In this document: one piece after another, positions 25,163 to 34,152 of the stretch
How the letters are laid out: each line of letters begins with the position of its first letter
How positions within the stretch are numbered: the stretch's first letter is position 1
Assembly: GCA_965279165.1 (NCBI GenBank)
Contig: OZ257140.1
Location: 1,984,001-2,048,000, forward strand
DNA length: 64,000 bases
From: JBAYIE01 sp965279165
GTDB taxonomy: Bacteria > Bacteroidota > Bacteroidia > UKL13-3
Direction of reading: 5' to 3'
The notes under the pieces: generated by a model
What the model was told of the DNA's origin: nothing
The model's database searches: none
Seen by the model: the letters and a program-made list of their open reading frames with translations, nothing else
Position numbers and translations under genes: made by a program

Positions 25163-27955
25163 ATGGTAAATTTGAGTTGCTTGAAGCCAAAACGTATCAT
25201 ATCCATCCTGGTATGCTTGTTGTTTTTAACAACTGCAAATGCAACCCATATTGTTGGGGGATCGATGTCGATGAAATGGGTAAGTGGCAATACCTATAAA
25301 ATCACCTTGAAAGTTTTAAGAGATTGTTACAATGCCCAGGCTCAATTTGATGGCATGGGCGGACCCGGTAGTCCGGATTGTATTGTTGGAATGTTTGATA
25401 AGGCAAACAATAGTAAAATCATGTACATTAACATGGGTGCTCCAACAGTTACCAGTTTAAAAATTGAAGGACCAAATTGTGCCAATGCTCCGGATGAATG
25501 TACAGAGGTAGGTGTTTATACAAAAAACGTAGTATTTAGTCCGAATATGTATGGCAGCTCAAGTGGATATTATTTCTCATACCAGCGTTGTTGTCGAAAC
25601 CATATCATACAAAATATCAGCGTTCCGGGAGATGCGGCCATTGCTATTTATATGGAAGTGCCACCTTTTATTTTGCGTAATTCGACGCCCGAATTTACCA
25701 ACAATCCATTTACGTATTTATGTGTCGATAATCCATATACCTATAATTTTAATTTTATTGAACCGGATGGCGATTCCCTACACTATTCAATGGTTACACC
25801 ATTAAATGGCCATCTTAATAAGCAAGGACCAAGTACGGCAACCCCTCCGGCAGGTCCATATCCAAATATTACTTGGTTACCTAATTATAATAATGCAAAT
25901 GAAATACGCGGAAATCCCCCATTGGGTATTGATCCAATATCAGGGGAAATAAGTGTAACTCCTGTTGAAGCCGGAGTTTTTGTTGCCGCAATTAGGGTAG
26001 AAGAATTTCGATTTGGAGTTAAACTCGGTGAAGTTCGATTAGAACTGCAGTTTAATGTAACCAATTGTTTGGCCAATCCGTTTCCGAAAGTGTTTTTTAA
26101 AAATTTGGATGGGTCATTTAATGGAGGAAATTTTAATGTTAAAATTCCGGAACAGCTATGTTTCGATATCAATATTACCGATCCGTATGATACGCTTTAT
26201 GTAAAAATTGATGGGAAAGTATTTACTGATACCTTAATACCAAAAAGGCCAACTTTGAATGGACCATTTCAATTTACGGCTTTTAAAAATACCACAACCC
26301 GCTTGTGTTGGCAAACCGATTGTAGTTTGATGGGATTGCCCGATCAGATAGTTAATGTGGAGGTTTCAGATAATGGATGTCCGATACCCAAAACAGCCAA
26401 ATCATTCTTTAAAATTCATATCGATTCAATGGAGTCGATTAAACCAATTATTACTTTTAAAGACGTGAACGGGAATCCGGATACCAATTTTCACCGCATA
26501 ATGATTCCGAATGATTTGTGTTTTGATATCCATGTCGATGATCCAACCGATTCGCTTGATATCGAAATAACCGGAGATGCACTTTCCAATACCACTACTT
26601 TGCCAAAGCCAATTGTAGGTGCCAATGTATTTACATCATTCTTGCATGGCGAAACCCGATTTTGTTGGCAAACCGCCTGCAGCTTAACCGGAATAGCGGA
26701 ACAGGAGTTTAAAGTTAAAGTGAAGGATAGGGGCTGCATTCCCAATATCGATTCAACTACGTTTTTTATAAAAATTGATTCGATGCCATTGGTTGGTCCA
26801 ACCGATTTGTTGTGCATGACCCTTGCTACCAAAGATGAGACCATTGTTGAATTTGGGGATTCTACTTTAAGCAATCCTTACTATTATAGCCACCATATTT
26901 ATCGTGCAGTAAACAGCAATCCATTTTCTCTTTTTGATTCGATCACCTCCAGATCCGTTAAAGGAACTTTTATTGATTGGAATTCGATAGACAACCGAAA
27001 TAACAATTATATTTATTTTATGCGTACGGTAAACCTATGCGGTATCGAGGGTCCTTCTTCCGACACATCGGGTACACTGGATCATACCAAACCAATTCCG
27101 GATCAACAAAAATTACTTACGGTAACAGTAGAGGATAATTCCAAAATAAAAGTAATATGGCCGCAAACTTGGGAGAAAGACTTCGCTCGTTATTTTTTAT
27201 ACAAGTCGAAAGCCGGCAGCAATAATTTTGTATTGATTTCGGATTACAATAAAATAGGTGATACCGTTTATACCGATGAAGCGGTAAATGTGCACGAACA
27301 ATCGTATTGCTATTATGTAGTAATGAAAGATACTTGTCAGAATTACGGACCCGATGGGAAGGTAAGCTGTTCCATTTTATTAAAAGGAATTTCGCAACCA
27401 TTTGAATCGCATATAAATTGGTCGCCGTATAATTTCTGGGATAACGGTACACTATCGTATAGCATTTATAAAAGTGATTTATTAACCCCGATAACAAAGG
27501 CATATGACCAAGATGCAGTGAAACTAAATTGGGTGGATGAAAAGTTAAATCGGGAAACCGGTAAATTCTATTATACGGTAGAGGCGAATGAAAATTTTCC
27601 ACCGGGAGCTGCAGGGTCGGGTAGTACAGGTATTGGATTAATGACCAGTCGATCCAACGAAATAGAATTAATACAGGCACCTTTATTATATGTACCGAAT
27701 GCCTTTACCCCAAATGGCGACAACGTAAATGACGATTGGAACCTGCAGGATGTTTTTGTAAAGGATTACGAGTTGAAGGTATACAACAAATGGGGGCAGT
27801 TAATATTTACCTCAACCGATAAAAATGTAAGATGGAGAGGCGAACTTGCCGATAATTTGCAAGCACCGGAGGATGTGTATGTTTATCTTGTTTCCTATAC
27901 CGGTTTCGACGAAAGCAAGTATTTCTTAAAAGGAAATGTTACCGTTTTAAAATAA
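25163..27955 (+). CDS. Large secreted protein with gliding-associated (T9SS type B) C-terminal domain
   Basis: 930 residues. Signal peptide ends near residue 27 (...TTANA), giving a mature N-terminus THIVGGSMSMKWV. An N-terminal domain with a QRCCRNHIIQNIS motif (about 137-149) is shared with the 1.6-kilo-residue protein at 52851-57716 (ECCRNGAIQNIS). The middle has at least two repeats of ~120 residues ending in a TRLCWQT or TRFCWQT segment followed by Cys, then fibronectin-like segments. The last ~85 residues are the gliding-associated/CHU type B domain (VPNAFTPNGDNVNDDW, LKVYNKWGQLIF, VYVYLVSYTGFD). It is presumably exported by T9SS and attached to the surface; binding target unknown. Confidence 0.88.
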   Translation: MVNLSCLKPKRIISILVCLLFLTTANATHIVGGSMSMKWVSGNTYKITLKVLRDCYNAQAQFDGMGGPGSPDCIVGMFDKANNSKIMYINMGAPTVTSLKIEGPNCANAPDECTEVGVYTKNVVFSPNMYGSSSGYYFSYQRCCRNHIIQNISVPGDAAIAIYMEVPPFILRNSTPEFTNNPFTYLCVDNPYTYNFNFIEPDGDSLHYSMVTPLNGHLNKQGPSTATPPAGPYPNITWLPNYNNANEIRGNPPLGIDPISGEISVTPVEAGVFVAAIRVEEFRFGVKLGEVRLELQFNVTNCLANPFPKVFFKNLDGSFNGGNFNVKIPEQLCFDINITDPYDTLYVKIDGKVFTDTLIPKRPTLNGPFQFTAFKNTTTRLCWQTDCSLMGLPDQIVNVEVSDNGCPIPKTAKSFFKIHIDSMESIKPIITFKDVNGNPDTNFHRIMIPNDLCFDIHVDDPTDSLDIEITGDALSNTTTLPKPIVGANVFTSFLHGETRFCWQTACSLTGIAEQEFKVKVKDRGCIPNIDSTTFFIKIDSMPLVGPTDLLCMTLATKDETIVEFGDSTLSNPYYYSHHIYRAVNSNPFSLFDSITSRSVKGTFIDWNSIDNRNNNYIYFMRTVNLCGIEGPSSDTSGTLDHTKPIPDQQKLLTVTVEDNSKIKVIWPQTWEKDFARYFLYKSKAGSNNFVLISDYNKIGDTVYTDEAVNVHEQSYCYYVVMKDTCQNYGPDGKVSCSILLKGISQPFESHINWSPYNFWDNGTLSYSIYKSDLLTPITKAYDQDAVKLNWVDEKLNRETGKFYYTVEANENFPPGAAGSGSTGIGLMTSRSNEIELIQAPLLYVPNAFTPNGDNVNDDWNLQDVFVKDYELKVYNKWGQLIFTSTDKNVRWRGELADNLQAPEDVYVYLVSYTGFDESKYFLKGNVTVLK

Positions 27956-27961
27956 CCTATG

Positions 27962-28320
27962 TTCTCGCGGACGTGTCGTTCGTGATTGGTTCTCCCTTAT
28001 GTAATTAACATTCACTGTTTTCATGGACGTGTCGTCCGTGAGAATTTTAAACAGCGACACTTAAAAAAACCAACGTTCTCGCGAACGTCACCAATGTTCT
28101 CGCGAACGTCTCGTTCGTGATTGGTTCTCCCTTTTGTAATTAACATTCACTGTTTTCATGGACGTGTCGTCCGTGAGAATTTTAAACAGCGACACTTAAA
28201 ACCACCAACGTTCTTGCGGACGTCACCAATATTCTCGCGGACGTGTCGTCCGTGATTGGTTCTCCCTTTTGTAATTAACACCAACGTTTTCGTGGATGTG
28301 TTGTCCGTGAGTTTTTTATA
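27962..28320 (+). repeat. 135-bp tandem repeat carrying CGGACGnnnCGTCCG palindromes
   Basis: A 135-base unit is repeated about two and a half times: the marker GATTGGTTCTCCC recurs at 27984, 28119 and 28254. Each unit holds two copies of a palindrome of the type CGGACG-TGT-CGTCCG or a close variant in TTCTCGCGGACGTGTCG context. Small in-frame ORFs here are translations of repeats and are not annotated as genes. Confidence 0.9.
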
Positions 28321-28325
28321 AAGAA

Positions 28326-28697
28326 GAATCCCGTCAGGGATTCAACATCGGTAACCGATGCGGCACGCATCGGACCGACAACGCTATGCGACTGAATCCC
28401 GTCAGGGATTCTACACTCGTTCGAGATAAGTTCAACTTCTCTCACCAACGTTTTCGCGGACGTGTTTTCCGTGATTGCGTCAACTAGGTGAATGAAGCTG
28501 CAACACAACGTTTTCATTGATATTTAGATTCAAAATGCCACGAACGACACGTCTGCGGAAACTATGTTTATTGCTACATCTAATTATGTGGGATATGGTA
28601 ACCTTACCGAATCCCGTCAGGGATTCTATATCGGTAACCGATGCGGTACGCATCGAAGAACCAGCAACACAACGCTACGGAATCCCGTCAGGGATTC
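28326..28697. repeat. Four GAATCCCGTCAGGGATTC palindromes
   Basis: Perfect inverted repeats GAATCCC-GTCA-GGGATTC occur at 28326-28343, 28394-28411, 28609-28626 and 28680-28697. GATGCGG(C/T)ACGCATCG-type palindromes lie between members of each pair. This resembles REP-type extragenic palindromes. No gene is present. Confidence 0.9.
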
Positions 28698-28920
28698 AAC
28701 ATCGGTCACTGCTGCATCAAGAATCAAAAGGCCACAAAATATAATCAACGATACATAGGTCATAAAAATCAACCCAACGTTTTCGCGGACGTCTCGACCA
28801 TAAAAATTTTAAATAGCCACCGTGATTTTTTTAATCGAACCAACGTTCTCGCGGACGTGTCGTCCGTGATAATTTTAAACAGCCACCGTGAATTTTTTTA
28901 TAACAAGGACCTTTAAAATA
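28462..28920. repeat. Further scattered CGGACG-type palindrome remnants
   Basis: Variants of the CGGACGTGTCGTCCG element lie near 28450-28475, 28548-28560 (inverted), 28773-28800 and 28845-28870, the last two each followed by an AATTTTAAA(T/C)AGCCACCGTGA tail. The remaining ~230 bases to the next gene (28921-29148) contain no gene or clear signal. Confidence 0.75.
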
Positions 28921-29148
28921 CGACAATTTCATTTGCCCCAAAAACTCCTTTTCTTGTGCATAACCCCACCCTTTTCCACAAGTAATTAACTTTTCGATCC
29001 CTAAATGTTAAAAACAGCCATTTAGTAGCGATTTATTGTGGGAAAGATAACCCAAATTTAAAACAAGGATTAGCGGTTATTAGGTAACTTTACTACCAGA
29101 CACCCATCAAATTAAGTAACAGAAAATCAACGAATTAAATAGAAAATT

Positions 29149-29484
29149 ATGGAAGAAAAAGTAAGCATCACCACCAAAAGAAAGCAGATTCAGCCTGCTA
29201 TTGAATACTGTATGGATAACCGTATTTCATTCACTATTAGTCCGATAGGACTATCTCCGGAAGAATTTCAGATTGACCTGATTGTCAGTGGAATAAAACA
29301 AGCACTGGCTTTGGGTATGTTTGTAAAAGAGCATAAATTTGAACTCCTTGGTCAACCCGAATTGCCTAAAGCAAAAGTGAGTACAGCTTCTGTGAAGAAG
29401 ACCGAGGTAAAGGGGAATATGGATGTATCGAATGCAAGCTCAAAAAGTGAGCAACAACCGGTAACAACTGTTCTCCATTTTTAA
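29149..29484 (+). CDS. Hypothetical protein
   Basis: 111 residues, not recognised. The N-terminal ~65 residues look folded and mixed alpha/beta (KRKQIQPAIEYCMDNRISFT, GLSPEEFQIDLIVSGIKQAL, MFVKEHKFELLG). The C-terminal ~45 residues are low-complexity (Ser/Thr/Lys/Gln) and probably disordered. No signal peptide or membrane segment. It has an ATG start after a long repeat-rich gap and a strong terminator about 65 bases downstream, so it is probably a single-gene transcript. Confidence 0.6.
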   Translation: MEEKVSITTKRKQIQPAIEYCMDNRISFTISPIGLSPEEFQIDLIVSGIKQALALGMFVKEHKFELLGQPELPKAKVSTASVKKTEVKGNMDVSNASSKSEQQPVTTVLHF

Positions 29485-29545
29485 ACAAGGAAACCTGAGC
29501 GACGGATTTTTGAAGTTGCCATGTTTTATATCAATTGATTACGCA

Positions 29546-29576
29546 AAAGGTCCCGGTTCGCCGGGACTTTTTGTTT
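29546..29576. terminator. Bidirectional terminator between convergent small genes
   Basis: Stem GTCCCGG (29550-29556) / CCGGGAC (29561-29567) with a TTCG loop, followed by five T on the plus strand and by TTTTGC on the minus strand. Confidence 0.85.
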
Positions 29577-29869
29577 TATATAAAGTCGATACGGCTAATG
29601 GCATGCAATGGTACCGAAATGCCGCCTTTCAAAACCACACTCTGGTCAGTGGATGCCCAAACCGTAGTTTCTACTTCTTTCAAACCTTCCATCGTCATGA
29701 AAAATATTTTTATTTTCACATGGTCGGTATTGCCCAAAAGCATTGCCTTTTGTAATTCAACCTTTCGCTCTTGTCTTTCTTCTTCGGTATCTAATACATC
29801 GTACGAAACAAAATGGTATTTGGGCACATCTTCTTTGTTGATGATTTCGAAGTCAGTTGTATTTGACAT
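29576..29869 (-). CDS. Hypothetical protein
   Basis: 97 residues, not recognised. Acidic N-terminal helix with TEEERQERKVELQKAMLLG, then a beta-rich C-terminal half (HVKIKIFFMTMEGLKEVETT, SVVLKGGISVPLHAISRIDF) ending in a pattern like small nucleic-acid- or ligand-binding beta-barrels, which is only a guess. No signal peptide. Divergent from the SprT-like gene with 72 bases between starts, convergent with the gene to its left. Confidence 0.65.
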   Translation of the reverse strand: MSNTTDFEIINKEDVPKYHFVSYDVLDTEEERQERKVELQKAMLLGNTDHVKIKIFFMTMEGLKEVETTVWASTDQSVVLKGGISVPLHAISRIDFI

Positions 29870-29883
29870 AAGTTTTAAATTTG
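29857..29883 (+). promoter_or_regulatory. Possible promoter of the SprT-like gene
   Basis: TTG (29857-29859), a 16-base spacer, then TAAATTTG (29876-29883), close to the Bacteroidota TTG-N17-20-TAnnTTTG pattern; the gene starts 58 bases later. Overlaps the start of the divergent hypothetical gene. Confidence 0.35.
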
Positions 29884-29941
29884 GTACTATAAAAATAATA
29901 ATTTTACCGGTAATACAATTAGTAAAAAAAAAATAACCAAT

Positions 29942-30598
29942 TTGAGTTTATTCCAAGAAAGTAATAAAGATTTGATTCGCCACAAGGAGCAATTGATGCG
30001 CGTATTGGAGAAGTATATGCCTGCACCTGCCGTTGCGCATTGCAGCGAATTAATTATGCACTACAAATTGCATTTGCATATCGAAGTGGAACGTAAAGAT
30101 AGATTAGGCGATTATCATCCACATCTTGGTAAAGGAAATCGAATCACGATAAACCATAATTTAAATCCGTATGAGTTTCTGTTAACCTTTATACATGAAC
30201 TGGCGCACCATACTGCATACAAAAAATATGGAAACAAGCACCAACCGCATGGAAAGGAATGGAAAGAAGAATTCAAAATATTGATGCGTCCTGTTGTTCT
30301 AAGAAAATACTTTCCACCTGTATTAGAATCTGCCATCATAAAATACATGCAAAATCCGGCCTATACCCATACCGGAAATTTACTTTTGACCAAGGCCTTT
30401 CAACCGTATAATATTTCAACCGGTTTAAAATTGCTGGATGATCTAGCGGAAGGTGCCATTTTCAAAATCGGATTGAAAGGCAGAATTAAACTGCGAAAAG
30501 GGCAAAAACGCCGTACTTATATCCAATGTGAAGCAGTAGAAACGGGAAAGAAATATTTGGTGCATGCGGTGGCGGGGGTGGTTGAGGTTAGTACTTAG
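29942..30598 (+). CDS. SprT-like zinc metalloprotease-fold protein
   Basis: 218 residues. The SprT-like zincin core is present: HELAHH at residues 85-90 gives the HExxH metal/catalytic motif (His85, Glu86, His89), followed by HGKEW with a probable third ligand His103, as in the SprT/SPRTN family linked in eukaryotes to DNA-protein crosslink repair. The usual C-terminal zinc-ribbon cysteines are replaced here by a basic tail (RIKLRKGQKRRTYIQC). Start is TTG at 29942 because no ATG precedes LFQESNKDLIR in the frame. Function in bacteria is not established. Confidence 0.82.
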   Translation: MSLFQESNKDLIRHKEQLMRVLEKYMPAPAVAHCSELIMHYKLHLHIEVERKDRLGDYHPHLGKGNRITINHNLNPYEFLLTFIHELAHHTAYKKYGNKHQPHGKEWKEEFKILMRPVVLRKYFPPVLESAIIKYMQNPAYTHTGNLLLTKAFQPYNISTGLKLLDDLAEGAIFKIGLKGRIKLRKGQKRRTYIQCEAVETGKKYLVHAVAGVVEVST

Positions 30599-30635
30599 TA
30601 CTTGGTGTTTTAGTACTTAGTGTTTTAGTAGGAGG
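30593..30635 (+). repeat. Short 15-bp array AGTACTTAGTGTTTT
   Basis: Two to three units related to the arrays around the four-helix-bundle gene (11657-11743) lie at the end of the SprT-like gene and just outside the inverted repeat arm. Confidence 0.8.
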
Positions 30636-30910
30636 TGTTGAAGTGTTAAGGTGTTAAAGTGTTAAAGTGAAGTGACATGAGTGCTTTATCTAGAATGGTT
30701 CGCGACGTCGTCAAATTACATAATTACCAATTTTCCAATTACGTTAAAGTGTTGCCCACCTTCGCTAAAGCTACGGTGGACGAGTGTTGAGGCTGGCTTA
30801 CAATAAACAACTTCGATACCAATGAAATCCGAAATGAATAAAGCACCCCCAACTCATATCTCATAACTCATATCTCATAACTCATATCTTATATCTCATA
30901 ACTCATATCT
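30630..30910 (+). repeat. Left arm of an 8-kb-spaced imperfect inverted repeat
   Basis: Reads, in order, a GTGTTAAA-type 8-bp array, a segment starting GTGACATGAG, one copy of a 59-bp module (GACGACGTCGC... side inverted), the palindrome CCACC-TTCGC-TAAA-GCTAC-GGTGG at 30756-30779, and a heptamer array at 30853-30908. The same blocks occur in inverted order at 38892-39340. It fills the convergent gap between the SprT-like gene and the TSUP gene. Confidence 0.9.
30853..30908 (+). repeat. Heptamer array CT[C/T]ATA[A/T], eight units
   Basis: Eight exact units of the 7-base motif follow each other up to the stop codon of the TSUP gene on the opposite strand. Same family as 19651-19713, in a different order of variants. 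Confidence 0.95.
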
Positions 30911-30911
30911 C

Positions 30912-31727
30912 TCATCCCATCATCCAAAGCGTCTTAAAAAACACCAAGCTTACGAAAATGGCAAATACAATTCGAATCATCGATTGAGATGACTTATGGG
31001 AAATGTTTACGCCAATTGGGGCGAAGATTAATGCAGACAATATCATCGGTAAAACTACCGGAAATACGATAAAGCCACTTTGCATGGCATGTACTTGTAT
31101 GGCATCGGAACCGGATAAATTATACAAACCAACCGCAATGGCAAATACAGGAATTACACCGTTGGAAATGGAACTTGCTTTTTTAATATCTTGTTTTAAT
31201 ATATCGGTAAAAACCGGTGTCATCAATACACCACCACCTAAGCCCGACATGGCCGTTACTATACCGGTAAAAAATCCGGTTATACCATATTGGGTTTTGC
31301 TTGGTTCGATAGGAATTATTTCAGCTTGCTTTTTTTTCATGAACATGCGCACTGCTATTACCAATAACAACAAAGCAAATACATAATTAAAAATGTTTAT
31401 CGAATACCATTCGCCATTTCTAATTAAATACGTCATCATTAAAACACTAATAACACCGGGCCAGGCGGTGATTAATATTTGAGAAGGGTAGAAGTTTCCT
31501 TTTTTATATTGTTTATAGCTAGAAATGCCACCTGAAAAAATAATGGTAAACAAAGAATTTGCCAAAATACTCTTCACAATATCATCTCCTTGCAATCCGA
31601 ATTTGGCAAGAAAATGGGTAAGTATCGGAACATAAATAATTCCTCCACCTACGCCCAGATAACCGGATAAAAATCCACCTAACGAACTAAATGCAAATAG
31701 CAATACGAAATCCCAAACATCCAACAT
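30912..31727 (-). CDS. TSUP (TauE/SafE) family transporter
   Basis: 271 residues with about eight hydrophobic helices. TSUP family features: GGFLSGYLGVGGGIIYVPIL near the N-terminus and the repeated half-site GIVTAMSGLGGGVLMTPVF in the second half. Family members move sulfite, sulfoacetate or other organosulfur anions across the inner membrane; the substrate here is unknown. It is the last gene of a minus-strand run (der to TSUP) and its stop touches the heptamer array. Confidence 0.9.
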   Translation of the reverse strand: MLDVWDFVLLFAFSSLGGFLSGYLGVGGGIIYVPILTHFLAKFGLQGDDIVKSILANSLFTIIFSGGISSYKQYKKGNFYPSQILITAWPGVISVLMMTYLIRNGEWYSINIFNYVFALLLLVIAVRMFMKKKQAEIIPIEPSKTQYGITGFFTGIVTAMSGLGGGVLMTPVFTDILKQDIKKASSISNGVIPVFAIAVGLYNLSGSDAIQVHAMQSGFIVFPVVLPMILSALIFAPIGVNISHKSSQSMIRIVFAIFVSLVFFKTLWMMG

Positions 31728-31743
31728 AAATCGAATATAGGAA

Positions 31744-33411
31744 TTATTTTTTAGCTGTAAGAATTTCCTTGTACTGTGTCGGATTCTCGAGCACTTTAAT
31801 TGCTTCCTGAATATCGGGATCGGTGGTAAACGAATATTCGTATCTCGAGTTTTGGAAATAATAACGACGCAATATTTCTTCTTCCAGAAGTGTCATTATC
31901 TCTTGTTTGTTTTTTTCAAGATCCGCTTGTTTGTCGTGTGTAAGGTTTTGTTTTAATAGTACATACTGCGATTTTATACTTTCAAAATACTTCTCATCCT
32001 CAGCTTTTTTCTTTAATTCTTCGAGCGCTTTTTCCGTATTGGTAGAGTAATCATATTCCTTAGAAGCAAGGAATTGTTTGAGCGATTCAAAATCTGCATC
32101 GGTGAGTTTAAATTCTCTTATCGGCGCAATGCTAGTGTGTTTGGTACGATAGCTGGTTGCAAAATCAAACAACAATTGTTTGGCCATTAAGCTCTCGGTA
32201 ATCTTTGCATATTTTTTGGGAGCAACTGCAATATCCGGATCAACACCACCACCATCATACACTTTTCTTCCGTTTTTGGTTTTGAATTCTTTTTTCAACG
32301 AATCCGGAATTTGTCCAACGCTGCCATCTTCATTGCGATGGGTATAATCCAATGCTTGAATGCATCTGCCGGATGGCGTATAATATTTTGCGGTAGTAAC
32401 TTTCAATTGGGTATTGTAAGAAAGGGGACGGGTATTTTGCACCAGACCTTTTCCAAATGTTCGTTGTCCGATTACCACACCACGGTCTAAATCCTGGATA
32501 CTCCCCGAAACAATTTCGGATGCCGAGGCAGAAGAACGGTTGGTAAGCACTACCAGTGGTATTTGCAAATCCAATCCGGGATTTAAAGACCGATACGTTT
32601 TTTCCCATTCTTTCACTTTCCCTTTTGTACTTACTACTTCAATTCCTTGGGGAGTAAAAACATTAACAATATTGATGGCTTCAAAAAGCAAACCACCCGG
32701 ATTGCCTCTTACATCCAATACCACAGATTGTAATGCAGCATTTTTCTTTAATGTGGCCAAAGCATCCCGTACTTCTTTTCCGGCATCGTTGGTAAAAGAT
32801 TGCAAACGGATATAACCGATATGGTCGTTTATCATACCGAAGTATGGTACATTTTTCACTCGAATTTCTTCGCGGGTAAGATTTTTTACAATTTCTTGTG
32901 GTTCTCCTTCGCGTTTTATTTTAAGTTTTACTTTGGTACCGGGCTGACCTTTTAACAGTTTACTGATATCGGATGTAGTCTTTCCTTTGGTTGTTTTCCC
33001 TTCAATTTCTATAATCAAATCGCCGGCACGTAAATCTTCTTTTTGAGCAGGGAATCCTTCATACGGATCAATAACCATCACATAATCGCCACGTTGCCCG
33101 ATTTGAGCACCTACGCCACCATACTGCCCTGTCATTTGAAACCGATAGTCTTCTGCTTCCGATTCGGAAATAAAATTGGTATAAGGGTCAAGAGAATTTA
33201 ACATTTCGTCAATTCCTTTTTTAATGAGTTTACCGGCATCGACATCATCTACATAATAGGTATTCACTTCCCTAAATACCGAGGCGAAAATGTCGAGGTT
33301 TTTAGAAACTTCGAAATAGTTGGTAGCGGTTTGATTGAATGAAAATAGTGTAAATCCAAGTAAAACAGCACCCAGATAATACAGTTTAAAACGCTTGAAA
33401 TGAATATGCAT
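31744..33411 (-). CDS. S41 family carboxy-terminal processing protease (CtpA/Prc type)
   Basis: 555 residues. N-terminal hydrophobic segment (10-26) serves as signal or anchor; PDZ domain at about 95-175 (GGVGAQIG, PAQKEDLRAGDLIIEIEGK, GTKVKLKIKR); S41 protease domain from about 190. By alignment with Prc the catalytic Ser/Lys pair is Ser296 (SSASASEIVSG) and Lys321 (TFGKG). It cleaves C-terminal regions of periplasmic proteins. A charged helical C-terminal extension (about 440-555) is typical for Bacteroidota homologues. It lies 16 bases upstream of the TSUP gene. Confidence 0.95.
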   Translation of the reverse strand: MHIHFKRFKLYYLGAVLLGFTLFSFNQTATNYFEVSKNLDIFASVFREVNTYYVDDVDAGKLIKKGIDEMLNSLDPYTNFISESEAEDYRFQMTGQYGGVGAQIGQRGDYVMVIDPYEGFPAQKEDLRAGDLIIEIEGKTTKGKTTSDISKLLKGQPGTKVKLKIKREGEPQEIVKNLTREEIRVKNVPYFGMINDHIGYIRLQSFTNDAGKEVRDALATLKKNAALQSVVLDVRGNPGGLLFEAINIVNVFTPQGIEVVSTKGKVKEWEKTYRSLNPGLDLQIPLVVLTNRSSASASEIVSGSIQDLDRGVVIGQRTFGKGLVQNTRPLSYNTQLKVTTAKYYTPSGRCIQALDYTHRNEDGSVGQIPDSLKKEFKTKNGRKVYDGGGVDPDIAVAPKKYAKITESLMAKQLLFDFATSYRTKHTSIAPIREFKLTDADFESLKQFLASKEYDYSTNTEKALEELKKKAEDEKYFESIKSQYVLLKQNLTHDKQADLEKNKQEIMTLLEEEILRRYYFQNSRYEYSFTTDPDIQEAIKVLENPTQYKEILTAKK

Positions 33412-33508
33412 ATAGATAGTTTTAAAATTGAATCGAATTTAATAAGCTTAACGACAAGAATGACAAAATAGTGATAAGAGGTTAATAATAAAGGATAATT
33501 TTAAGGGT

Positions 33509-33736
33509 TTATTTTAAAGGATCATAGCCACTACCTCCCCAGGGATGACAGGTTGAGATACGTTTAATTGCCAGCCAGGTTCCTTTGATTGGTCCGTATT
33601 TGCGTATGGCTTGTTCGGCATAAGTAGAACAAGTGGGTGTATAGCGACATGCATTAGGCAACAAAGGGGAAAGCAAATATTTGTATAGCTTAACCAATAA
33701 AAGGAAAGGAAAATTAACCACGTTTTTCCAATTCAT
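33509..33736 (-). CDS. yidD: Membrane protein insertion efficiency factor YidD
   Basis: 75 residues when started at the ATG at 33736 (MNWKNVVNFPFLLLVKLYKY). The open frame extends upstream but that part is rnpA in another frame, so it is rejected. The family signature PNACRYTPTCSTYAEQAIRKYG and HPWGGSGYDP is complete. YidD aids membrane protein insertion near the inner membrane. It overlaps rnpA by 23 bases, the conserved rpmH-rnpA-yidD arrangement. Confidence 0.95.
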   Translation of the reverse strand: MNWKNVVNFPFLLLVKLYKYLLSPLLPNACRYTPTCSTYAEQAIRKYGPIKGTWLAIKRISTCHPWGGSGYDPLK

Positions 33737-34106
33737 ACAACATTTTTTGAAAGGTTTGATCAAAAATCGGAGTAAGCTCGGCAGTAGGCAAAATAGCATC
33801 CCCGATATAGGAAACAGAAAGAATGATTTGTTTGTTTTTGGCAGTGAGCACGTTGTAAAGTAAATGTTTGCGGAGGCGGTACAATTCCCGCATTTGACGT
33901 TTGATGCGGTTTCTTTGGTTGGCTCTACCGAATTTGCGTTTTGAAACCAGGAATATAACTTGTGCAGGTGTAGGGTTATCAAGGGGTTGGAATACCCAAG
34001 AAATGCGAAAAGGAAACCCGTTTACTTTCGGATTTCCTTTTTCAAATAGCTTTGTGATGAGAATATTGCTACAAAGCCTTTCCTGTTTGGTAAATGTAAA
34101 GGCCAT
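33714..34106 (-). CDS. rnpA: Ribonuclease P protein component
   Basis: 130 residues. Protein subunit of RNase P, which trims the 5' ends of tRNA precursors. N-terminal TFTKQERLCSNILITKLFEK and the basic RNA-binding helix KFGRANQRNRIKRQMRELYR (the family RNR motif) are present. Located between rpmH (46-base gap) and yidD (overlap). Confidence 0.96.
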   Translation of the reverse strand: MAFTFTKQERLCSNILITKLFEKGNPKVNGFPFRISWVFQPLDNPTPAQVIFLVSKRKFGRANQRNRIKRQMRELYRLRKHLLYNVLTAKNKQIILSVSYIGDAILPTAELTPIFDQTFQKMLYELEKRG

Positions 34107-34152
34107 ATCGCATGCGCAGAAACTTAGGTTTTACCCGGTTTCCGGTTAATGA

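Noticed and set aside
27117..27680. 187-codon minus-strand ORF opposite the 930-residue protein gene
   Set aside because: Lies wholly within a long real gene in an antisense frame and has unusual Tyr/His/Leu-rich composition with no recognisable domain.
27962..28320. CRISPR array
   Set aside because: The spacing is a strict 135-bp tandem repeat with the same intervening sequence in each unit, not short repeats with unique spacers, and no cas gene is nearby.
28275..28916. Small ORFs of 60-90 codons on both strands
   Set aside because: They are translations of palindromic repeats, contain the repeat-derived peptide phrases several times, and have no independent coding character.
33737..33982. 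N-terminal extension of yidD (157 codons in total)
   Set aside because: The extension overlaps rnpA completely in another frame, and the family protein begins at the Met at 33736.
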